The translations under genes were made by a program, and so were the position numbers. A stretch of DNA of 64,000 bases from Limosilactobacillus caccae (GTDB lineage: Bacteria; Bacillota; Bacilli; Lactobacillales; Lactobacillaceae). The stretch covers positions 610,501 through 674,500 of the forward strand of contig NZ_FTOY01000011.1 of assembly GCF_900156885.1 (NCBI RefSeq), given 5' to 3'. The notes beneath the pieces were generated by a model. It worked only from the letters and a program-made list of their open reading frames with translations. It made no database searches and was not told the DNA's origin. This document shows, piece after piece, positions 1 through 6,294 of this stretch. Within the stretch, counting starts at the first letter, position 1; every line of letters begins with the position of its first letter.

Positions 1-983
1 CCCTTCATCTTTTGCTCTTGTGACCCTTTTTCATCCCGTAATCGCTCATCAGGAACTTTCGCATCAATCTTCACGACAAAAGCAACGACACCATCTTGCG
101 CTAGCCGGGGAATATCCAGGTCATAATAACCGCCAAGGCGTCGCCCCTGCTTACGGTTCGCTAAAACTTGCTCCTTTAGCTCCTTGAATTGCGGTGTTTT
201 TTCGCCAATGCCCCTTTTTAAATTATATTCGATGGAGTGAACATCATAGTAACTGGCTAACTGCTGCTGCAAAAGTCCCTCTTCAAACTTGTACTGCGCT
301 CTTACATAAGGCTGGTCGTCAGCCGTGGCGCCCAGTGAATCAGCGATCATCTTCGGCTTGAAGTCATCGCGAGTAATCCCACCCGGGTTAAATGGCCGGT
401 CCCCCGTAAAGTTGTTTAACGATGAATCTAAGCTGTCAGAAAGCCTTTTTTCTTCCCGTTTGCCATCGATTGTTTCCGTGTAAGTATACTCGATCTCATA
501 GGTCCCATAATTGGCTTCCGTCAAATCCTTGCTTGCTGAGATGACCCTTATTTGCCCAGCTAGCCCCTTCTTTCGATACAGCTTTTTAATTGTTTTTTCT
601 GCTTTCTCTTTCGGACTACTTTTCTTGGCTGTCGCGTCTTGCTTTACCCGTGGCGCTGTTGCCTGATGGTGGGCAATGCTATTAGCTAAAGGGGCCACAA
701 TTGCCAGGAGGAAAAATGTTACTAGTCCCGCATGGATTAACCAGTTCTTCACCCGTGGAAGCAGCTTGCTAAGTAGTAAATAGCTAACGCTAACCAAAAC
801 GAATGCTATTGAAAAATAGACTGGCCCGATAACGATAAATAAGGACGTTTGCAACCAATTTAGTAAACCATAAAAGCCATTAGCCGGGTAACATTGCGCA
901 TCAACAACCACCCGGATATACCACGCTACTAGCACGACCAAGCTCTCAACGAGAAGAATACTGAGGGTACTAATCTTTTTCAT
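1..983 (-). CDS. Membrane-anchored hypothetical protein, partial (C-terminus outside window)
   Basis: About 327 residues are visible and the frame stays open through the window edge, so the C-terminus is missing. I do not recognise a named family. Three hydrophobic segments near residues 4-25, 35-65 and 75-95 are followed by a hydrophilic extracytoplasmic-type domain with KKLYRKKGLAGQIRV and GGYYDLDIPRLAQDGVV. The protein is a full-length relative of the broken gene at 3132-4165: the two share KKGLAG.IRV, ITR.DFKP and LGATAD. The ATG at 983 is used; the SD is weak (GGGGCAG, about 9 nt upstream). An intrinsic terminator sits between its promoter and the start codon, so expression is probably attenuated. 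Location in the membrane is inferred and the function is unknown. Confidence 0.75.
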   Translation of the reverse strand, partial: MKKISTLSILLVESLVVLVAWYIRVVVDAQCYPANGFYGLLNWLQTSLFIVIGPVYFSIAFVLVSVSYLLLSKLLPRVKNWLIHAGLVTFFLLAIVAPLANSIAHHQATAPRVKQDATAKKSSPKEKAEKTIKKLYRKKGLAGQIRVISASKDLTEANYGTYEIEYTYTETIDGKREEKRLSDSLDSSLNNFTGDRPFNPGGITRDDFKPKMIADSLGATADDQPYVRAQYKFEEGLLQQQLASYYDVHSIEYNLKRGIGEKTPQFKELKEQVLANRKQGRRLGGYYDLDIPRLAQDGVVAFVVKIDAKVPDERLRDEKGSQEQKMK

Positions 984-1005
984 TAACCTGCTGCCCCATT
1001 TCACC

Positions 1006-1043
1006 AAAAAGGACGCACCAGCAGAATTTTAGCTGATCCGTCC
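1006..1043 (-). terminator. Leader terminator/attenuator in front of the 983 gene
   Basis: On the minus strand an imperfect stem (GGACG at 1043-1039 pairing with CGTCC at 1015-1011, extended by CAGC/GCTG) is followed by five U at 1010-1006. It lies between the putative promoter (1066-1095) and the ATG at 983, with no minus-strand gene upstream for it to terminate. The hairpin sequence is closely related to the one at 4184-4221 in front of the paralogous gene. Confidence 0.6.
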
Positions 1044-1065
1044 CCGAATAAATTAATCTTTAATG

Positions 1066-1095
1066 ATATTACTGGATTTCAGGCTGAAATGCAAA
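1066..1095 (-). promoter_or_regulatory. Putative promoter for the 983 gene
   Basis: Minus-strand TTTGCA (1095-1090), an 18-nt spacer and TAATAT (1071-1066). The same TAATAT box with 18-nt spacing recurs in front of the paralogous pseudogene, which supports the call. Confidence 0.45.
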
Positions 1096-1245
1096 ATTAG
1101 GCGGGCGCTTCCTTTATTTCATCGGTTGCTTAATAAAGCATGAACGCACCACAACATTTTTTCACCATCTCAAAAGTGCATTTTTGCTTTTTTTACGTAT
1201 ATAAATTATAGGAGGATTTCCTAATATCTCTTAAGGAGCATTTTT

Positions 1246-2103
1246 ATGGCGAAAATTAACCGTGACGAATATATCTCTCAACTACGTGAACGCTGGAATA
1301 ATATGACGATCACCAGTGACCCGATGTTTGGCCTGGTGATGGAAAACAAGAAAATATGCCTACAACTAATTCAGCGAGCGCTGCCGCACCTAGCAATCAA
1401 AGAGCTAGCCGATATCACGACCCAAAAAGAGATCCGGGCAGTTGCGGCCAGGAACATCGTCTATGATGTCTATGTTAAAGATCACGCGGGCAGGGTCTTT
1501 ATTATTGAAATGCAAATGGCCGACCAGCATAACTTGCCCTACCGCTTGCGTTATTATCTCGGGCAAGCTGACCAGGAATTATTGAACCCAACCGATGATT
1601 ACCGCATTTTGGCAAAGTACCCAACATATGCCCTAATGTTTTGTAATTTTGACTACTTTGGGCGCGGCTGGGCCCGTTATGAGTTTAAGATGGCTTGCAC
1701 CCGTGATCCCCACCTCCTCTTTGGCGATGACCGCACCGTAACCATCTTTAATGCTAAAGCGAAAAGTTTCCTAAAAGATGATGAACCGATTAAAAGTTTC
1801 CTTGCCTTAATGCGCAATCACGTGGACAATAAAAGTAGGTTCATTAACAATATTCAAGACGAAGTTAGCAGGATAAAACACAATCCGGAAAGGAGACGGA
1901 ACTTTATGAAATTTGAAACACTATTAGCAGACGCACGGTACGACGGCCGTCAAGAAGGACTTAAAGAAGGGCTACAGGAAGGAATTCAAAACTTTATCCA
2001 ATCCCTTCGAGAATTAGACATCCCCGACCAAGTAATCAAACAAAAGCTAGTCGAACACTACCACCTCAGTGAAGCCGAAGCAGCAGACTCCCTAAGCAAA
2101 TAA
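1246..2103 (+). CDS. Rpn/PD-(D/E)XK nuclease family transposase-like protein
   Basis: The 285-residue protein matches the PD-(D/E)XK nuclease family annotated as 'transposase' or recombination-promoting nuclease (Rpn). The N-terminus (DPMFGLVMENKKICLQLIQR) resembles the conserved family start. The nuclease core is visible as D at about residue 75 (VYDVYV) and the E-x-Q signature FIIEMQM at about 85-91, where the usual ExK lysine is Q, as is common in this family. The C-terminus has a short coiled stretch rich in EGL repeats (GRQEGLKEGLQEG), also typical of the family. SD AAGGAG precedes the ATG by about 7 nt. It is a single-gene unit with its own terminator. The biological role is unclear; there are no terminal inverted repeats around it, so it is not a transposable element by itself. 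Confidence 0.85.
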   Translation: MAKINRDEYISQLRERWNNMTITSDPMFGLVMENKKICLQLIQRALPHLAIKELADITTQKEIRAVAARNIVYDVYVKDHAGRVFIIEMQMADQHNLPYRLRYYLGQADQELLNPTDDYRILAKYPTYALMFCNFDYFGRGWARYEFKMACTRDPHLLFGDDRTVTIFNAKAKSFLKDDEPIKSFLALMRNHVDNKSRFINNIQDEVSRIKHNPERRRNFMKFETLLADARYDGRQEGLKEGLQEGIQNFIQSLRELDIPDQVIKQKLVEHYHLSEAEAADSLSK

Positions 2104-2117
2104 AGCAATTATCAACA

Positions 2118-2150
2118 AGGATCACCGGCATAAAAGCTTGTGATCTTTTT
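2118..2150 (+). terminator. Terminator of the Rpn-family gene
   Basis: GATCAC / GTGATC stem closing a loop of about 14 nt, followed by TTTTTCTTT, starting 14 nt after the stop codon. Confidence 0.7.
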
Positions 2151-2219
2151 CTTTACTTTGCAAATCTCGGCAGAGCAGTAAAATCGTAAAAACCTTCGCC
2201 AATTTTTACCAGGTTTTAG

Positions 2220-2248
2220 TTACGTTTTTCACAAAGCTGCGTTATAAT
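2220..2248 (+). promoter_or_regulatory. Promoter of the R-specific alcohol dehydrogenase
   Basis: TATAAT at 2243-2248 with a weak -35 (TTACGT at 2220-2225, 17-nt spacing). The start codon is 44 nt downstream. Confidence 0.5.
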
Positions 2249-2291
2249 GTAACCGTTGACATTGTTAGATATTTTTAAGGAGATGTTTCCA

Positions 2292-3047
2292 ATGGGACGT
2301 TTAGATAATAAGGTTGCAATTGTTACTGGTGGATCCAAGGGAATTGGTGAAGCAGTCGCCGAACGCTTCGTTGAAGAAGGTGCCAAGGTAGTCATCACTG
2401 CCCGCCACACTGATGAAGGGGAAGCCCTCGCAAAGAAGCTTGGCGATAACGCCCTCTTTGTTCAACAAGACGTATCTAAGAAAGCCGAATGGGAAAAGGT
2501 TATTAAGGCAACGATTGATAAATTTGGGAAAGTTAATGTCATTGTCAATAACGCCGGCATTGGTGTATATGCTGATGTTGAACAAATGGACGAAGATAAC
2601 TGGAATAAGACCATTGGCATCAACCTTACTGGAACAATGTGGGGAGTTAAGCTCGGAATCGAAGCCATGAAGGATAATGGAGAAAAGAACTCCATCATCA
2701 ACCTTTCATCAATTGAAGGGCTAATTGGTGATCCAGACCTCTTTGCCTACAACGCTTCTAAGGGTGGTGTCCGTCTCCTTACTAAGTCCGCCGCCCTCGA
2801 TTGCGCACGGAAGGGTTATGACATCCGGATCAACTCCATCCACCCCGGCTACATCGTGACCCCACTGGTTGAACACCTAATGGAAACTGATCCAAAGGTG
2901 AAGGAACACTTAATCAGTCTCCACCCAATGGGCCGGCTCGGTAAACCAGTTGAGATTGCTAATCTCGCCCTTTACCTCGCATCTGATGAATCAAGTTTCA
3001 GCACTGGTTCAGAATTTGTCGCTGACGGTGGCTACACTGCCCAATAA
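2292..3047 (+). CDS. NADP-dependent R-specific alcohol dehydrogenase, SDR family
   Basis: A 251-residue classical short-chain dehydrogenase. It has the Rossmann motif TGGSKGIG (about residues 13-20), NNAG (about 89-92), the catalytic Ser in SSIEG (about 143) and YNASK (about 156-160). The C-terminus GSEFVADGGYTAQ is that of the Lactobacillus R-ADH family, Mg-dependent homotetramers that reduce ketones to R-alcohols with NADPH. An upstream in-frame codon at 2256 was rejected: the SD AAGGAG at 2278-2283 and the family alignment place the ATG at 2292. It is monocistronic, with its own promoter and terminator. In a heterofermenter it could help re-oxidise NADPH; the physiological substrate cannot be read from sequence. 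Confidence 0.88.
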   Translation: MGRLDNKVAIVTGGSKGIGEAVAERFVEEGAKVVITARHTDEGEALAKKLGDNALFVQQDVSKKAEWEKVIKATIDKFGKVNVIVNNAGIGVYADVEQMDEDNWNKTIGINLTGTMWGVKLGIEAMKDNGEKNSIINLSSIEGLIGDPDLFAYNASKGGVRLLTKSAALDCARKGYDIRINSIHPGYIVTPLVEHLMETDPKVKEHLISLHPMGRLGKPVEIANLALYLASDESSFSTGSEFVADGGYTAQ

Positions 3048-3065
3048 TGACAAGTCAAAATAATT

Positions 3066-3103
3066 AATGCCCCTTAAGCTCAGCAGCTTAGGAGGCATTT
3101 TTT
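3066..3103 (+). terminator. Terminator of the R-specific alcohol dehydrogenase
   Basis: Hairpin with arms AATGCC..CTTAAGCT and AGCTTAG..GGCATT followed by a T run. It may also serve the oppositely oriented pseudogene. Confidence 0.75.
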
Positions 3104-3131
3104 AGTTACTAGTAAGATTTCATTGCCACTA

Positions 3132-4165
3132 TCAATCCGTCCCGTTAGGCCGCGTGTCAGCTACCCAGTTTGCCGACTGCAACTGACCATTTAAAATCGC
3201 TAGCCTTAACTGCTCTTTTGGCAGTTCCGCAAACCGGAAGTAATAAGTGCCATCCCAAAATCCATTAAAGTCTAGCCCACTAACCTTTGCTTTAATAAAG
3301 TTCTCCTGCTTTCAAGATCATCACTCTCCTGCTCATCATTAATGGCAATATCCACGACAAAATCGATAACCCCATCCCGGGCTAGTTGTGCTAGGTCAAG
3401 GTTATAGTAGCCCCCGACCGGCAGGCCCTGCTGACGGTTTGCGCGGACCTGTTGCTTCAACTCCTGGAACTGCGGTGATTTTGCGGTTGTCTGATCAGCC
3501 AAATTATAGGCAATTGCTTTCACCCGGAAAGCGGCTGGCAACTGGGCCTGCAAGGTTTTTCTTTCTGTCTGCTACTGTTCAACTACCGCTGGCTGTTTAT
3601 CAGCTGTCGCCCCCAGCTCACTCGCTGCTGCACCCGGTTTAAAATCTGCCCGGGTGATTTTACTACCGCTAAATGGTGGCGCGTCATAAAAGCCCGTTAA
3701 GTCAGGATTAAGGGTTGTGGTAAGTTTCTTTTTTACTTGCTGACCATCAATTTGCTCCGTATAAGTATAATTAACATCCCAGAACTGGGGAACAAACATT
3801 ATTTGGCTCTGTGAGACAGATTGTACCCGAATTCTACCGGCAAGCCCCTTTTTATGGTAGTAGTGCGCGATTGTCTGCTGTGCAAGTGTCCGGTGTTTAG
3901 GGGTGTTTTTTACAAAGGGCTCCGTATATTGCTGGTTTGCCCGGTTAATTGCCACTGCTGTTCCAGCAATGATCACCATCCCCCCGCCAAGGATCAGAAA
4001 TGACTGCCACAATACCTTCTTCGCCCTTAGGTTCGGGTTAATCAAAAAGGTGATTAGCACCACTAACAGCAATAGGCCCCCGATCAAGAAGGGGTCCTTT
4101 AGCTCACTAAAGATGTCTCGCGATAACAGAAACTCAATCACTTTTAATAAATAAACTTCATCCAT
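3132..4165 (-). pseudogene. Broken paralogue of the membrane-anchored protein at 1-983
   Basis: Three collinear pieces make one protein. Piece one (4165 to 3572) has two hydrophobic segments and then KKGLAGRIRV and ITRADFKPGAAASELGATAD. It ends at an in-frame TAG exactly where the paralogue has Tyr (DDQPYVRAQY against DKQPAVVEQ-stop). Piece two continues in the same frame (about 3571-3272) with QFQELKQQVRANRQQG and GGYYNLDLAQLARDGV. After about 3300 the homology-like reading moves to another frame (SGLDFNGFWDGTYYF) and ends at TGA, 3134-3132. One nonsense and one frameshift lesion make loss of function likely. The start is uncertain: ATG 4165, or GTG 4177, with AGGAG between them. Confidence 0.75.
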
Positions 4166-4183
4166 TCTCCTGCCCACTCCATA

Positions 4184-4221
4184 AAAAAGGACGTACCAGC
4201 AGAATTTGTGCTAGTACGTCC
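4184..4221 (-). terminator. Leader terminator/attenuator in front of the pseudogene
   Basis: A 13-bp near-perfect stem (GGACGTACTAGCA with TGCTGGTACGTCC on the minus strand) is followed by six U. It lies between a good promoter (4244-4273) and the start codon region at 4165. It shares its arms and loop with the hairpins at 1011-1043 and 5181-5211. Confidence 0.7.
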
Positions 4222-4243
4222 CCGAAGATAATTTTCCCTTAAA

Positions 4244-4273
4244 ATATTACTTTGTTTTTTAGTGGAATGTCAA
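4244..4273 (-). promoter_or_regulatory. Promoter of the pseudogene leader
   Basis: Minus-strand TTGACA (4273-4268), 18-nt spacer, TAATAT (4249-4244). The predicted transcript would reach the terminator hairpin after roughly 15-20 nt. Confidence 0.6.
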
Positions 4274-4369
4274 AGTGTATTTCAGTGAAATAACACGTAA
4301 ACACTTATTTTCCTATTAGACAAGTGGCGCATTAAAGTAAGTTTTTTAACATTTATTTGGCAAATTCAC

Positions 4370-4398
4370 TTTAACTTTTCCTAATAAAGTTGTATAAC
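4370..4398 (+). promoter_or_regulatory. Promoter of the 69-residue orphan gene
   Basis: TTTAAC, 17-nt spacer, TATAAC; 24 nt upstream of the start codon at 4422. Divergent from the pseudogene promoter. Confidence 0.45.
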
Positions 4399-4421
4399 AG
4401 AATCTGAAAGGAAGCATAATC

Positions 4422-4631
4422 ATGGAAATTAATGCAGATGCTCTTAAGAACTTCCAGAACTCGAAGTTTGATTTTGTAGATGCTAATGGTAACAATGTTG
4501 ACTTTAACAATTTGGATGAAGCCGGGAAGTACACACTTCGCGATGGTGAAACCATTGTTGAAGACAACATGAAGGCTAAGGACGTTGTCGACACCATCAA
4601 CAATGAGTATGGCAAGACACTAAATGTCTAA
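4422..4631 (+). CDS. Small hypothetical protein, 69 residues
   Basis: I do not recognise this protein. It is short, acidic and soluble, with no signal peptide or membrane segment. It is rich in Asn and Asp (FVDANGNNVDFNNLDEAGKY), followed by TLRDGETIVEDNMKAKDVVDTINNEYGK, which could form a helix. The SD GAAAGGAAG lies 7-8 nt before the ATG, a promoter-like pair lies upstream and an intrinsic terminator follows, so it looks like a real monocistronic gene. Nothing in the neighbourhood suggests a function. Confidence 0.65.
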   Translation: MEINADALKNFQNSKFDFVDANGNNVDFNNLDEAGKYTLRDGETIVEDNMKAKDVVDTINNEYGKTLNV

Positions 4632-4688
4632 TAGCAGTGGAGCCACGGTTCCACCCTACTATTCCTTGATTTGTGGAAAATCTGGAAG

Positions 4689-4721
4689 ATATCCCTAATT
4701 TTAATAATTGGGGGTATTTTT
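4689..4721 (+). terminator. Terminator after the 69-residue gene
   Basis: ATATCCCTAATT pairs with AATTGGGGGTAT (two G-U pairs) and is followed by a T run. Confidence 0.7.
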
Positions 4722-4803
4722 CATTTTAAAGAAAGTAATTGCTTCCCTCTGTCATTAGCTTTAAACTTATTAAGAACGCAATATACATAAGGGAGTTTAA
4801 GCA

Positions 4804-5112
4804 ATGCAAACAATTTTTCTAACTGTTATCACGGCGATTTTCATCATTGAGAGTATCTTTGAAGTTCGTTACTTCGCCCAAATTCGTACGATCTTTAATA
4901 ATTCCGGCCGCACGAACCCGACGAAGCGGATCCAACGAATCATGACAATTGAAAATCAGTGGTCGTGGATCTCCTGGATTTTCTTACTACTGCTCTTCAT
5001 CCTCCCAGCAACTTACACCGCTGTTTTGATCTGTCTTATTACCCTGATTGAGACCTGGGTGGTTTATGAGCTATACAACGCCCGTGACTATGCACAAAAG
5101 ATTAATAAGTAA
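4804..5112 (+). CDS. Small integral membrane protein, 102 residues
   Basis: Unrecognised. An N-terminal hydrophobic helix (about residues 3-18) is followed by a basic loop (FNNSGRTNPTKRIQRIM), then two strongly hydrophobic segments (about 55-70 and 73-90) and a short polar tail. This suggests three transmembrane helices. SD AAGGGAG lies 8-9 nt before the ATG, and a TATACA box at about 4782 may be the -10. It is transcribed alone and ends at the terminator at 5181. No catalytic motif is visible. Confidence 0.65.
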   Translation: MQTIFLTVITAIFIIESIFEVRYFAQIRTIFNNSGRTNPTKRIQRIMTIENQWSWISWIFLLLLFILPATYTAVLICLITLIETWVVYELYNARDYAQKINK

Positions 5113-5180
5113 GAGACGCTATTTAGTCAGCGTAACTTGAACCTATTAAACCACGTTTTTTGAGAGGATGATCATTAAAA

Positions 5181-5216
5181 GGACACACTAGCAGAATTTG
5201 CTAATGTGCCCTTTTT
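5181..5216. terminator. Bidirectional terminator, same hairpin family as 1011 and 4189
   Basis: GGACACACTAGCA pairs with TGCTAATGTGCCC around an AATT-type loop. It is followed by CTTTTT on the plus strand and CCTTTT on the minus strand, so it can serve the 102-residue gene and the convergent SDR gene. It shares the CTAGCAGAATTTG core with the leader hairpins. Confidence 0.75.
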
Positions 5217-5239
5217 AATAGGTTTAATTTCCGTTGATT

Positions 5240-6013
5240 CTACGCAAACTGCATCCCACCATCACAAAGGATTGTTTGCCCAGTAATGTAATCGGACTTA
5301 TCACTAGCCAGAAACTCAACCACCTTTGCCACGTCGTCAGGGTCAGAAAGACGGTTTAAGGCCACCAATGGCTCGTAGTCTCCCATTGTTAAGCCCTGGT
5401 CAACCGCAATTTTTCTCATCATCGGTGTATCAACAATTCCCGGCGCATACGCATTCACCGTGATTCCTTGCTTTGCCAGGTCACGCGCAGCAACCTGGGT
5501 TAGGCCACGAACCGCGAACTTACTGCTACTGTAAAGCAGCTCATTCTTGTTACCACGAACCCCCGCTTGGGACGTTGCATTGATAATCTTTCCAACAACT
5601 TCCTTCCCTTGGCGCGGTTTCTTTTCAAATTGCTCTAGGGCCGCTTGGATCCCCCACATATCGCCGGCAACGTTAACGTTCATCACCTTTGTAAACATCT
5701 CTGGCGTGACGTCCTTAATCTTCGTAACCGGGCCTAAACCGGCATTATTTACCAGCACATCAAAGCCGCCAAGCTTATCAGCTGTTGTCTGAACCGCCTT
5801 AAAGAATTCATCACGGTCAGCAACATTCAGTTCCACACTAATCGCCTTGCCACCAGCGTGTTCGATTTCGGCAGCGACGTTGTTTGCATTCTCCAGGTTT
5901 AGGTCAGCAATCGAAACTGCAAAGCCCGCATTTGCTAACCGTAAGGCAATTGCCCGACCAATTCCTTGCCCTGCTCCAGTGACCATCGCAACTTTAGTAT
6001 TCGTATTAGCCAT
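5240..6013 (-). CDS. Acetoin/diacetyl reductase-type SDR (2,3-butanediol dehydrogenase family)
   Basis: 257 residues. Classical SDR motifs are TGAGQGIG (about residues 14-21), NNAGLGP, the catalytic Ser in ATSQAG and YSSSK with Tyr/Lys. WGIQAA, KIINATSQAG and YSSSKFAVRGLTQ are characteristic of (S)-acetoin-forming diacetyl reductases, which reduce diacetyl and acetoin with NADH. The ATG at 6013 was chosen because AAAGGA lies 8 nt upstream; an in-frame codon at 6043 has no SD. A cre-like site overlaps the region just after the -10, suggesting CcpA control. Exact substrate and stereochemistry are inferred from family resemblance only. Confidence 0.8.
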   Translation of the reverse strand: MANTNTKVAMVTGAGQGIGRAIALRLANAGFAVSIADLNLENANNVAAEIEHAGGKAISVELNVADRDEFFKAVQTTADKLGGFDVLVNNAGLGPVTKIKDVTPEMFTKVMNVNVAGDMWGIQAALEQFEKKPRQGKEVVGKIINATSQAGVRGNKNELLYSSSKFAVRGLTQVAARDLAKQGITVNAYAPGIVDTPMMRKIAVDQGLTMGDYEPLVALNRLSDPDDVAKVVEFLASDKSDYITGQTILCDGGMQFA

Positions 6014-6049
6014 CGTGTACATCCTTTCTATTTTCAAAAGCACTACCCA

Positions 6050-6063
6050 ATAAAGCGCTTACA
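6050..6063. promoter_or_regulatory. cre-like operator upstream of the acetoin reductase gene
   Basis: Core AAAGCGCTTACA fits the catabolite-responsive element at 12 of 14 positions. It lies just downstream of a minus-strand TATAAT (6074-6069) and 37 nt before the start codon, a position suited to repression. Confidence 0.5.
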
Positions 6064-6207
6064 AGTATATTATAAACGAGAATGGTAAAATAAGGAAACG
6101 ATAACGTCTAATTACGACAAACAATAAGACAGTGAGCTAACCGGTGATTCCCTGGCGATTATATTATAATTAAACGCCGCTACAGCTACTAATAACTTCA
6201 CGCAAGC

Positions 6208-6247
6208 AAAAAAGTTGGGTAATGAACTTCATTGCCCAACTTTTTTT
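6208..6247. terminator. Terminator of the GH31 gene
   Basis: GTTGGGTAAT / ATTGCCCAAC stem with T runs on both strands, 48 nt after the GH31 stop codon on the minus strand. Confidence 0.8.
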
Positions 6248-6294
6248 AGTCACAAACTGATTGCGCCCAGTCTTGTAGATTACCGGTATGCGCT

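Noticed and set aside
1246-2103. Rpn-family gene as an insertion sequence
   Set aside because: No terminal inverted repeats or target duplication around it.
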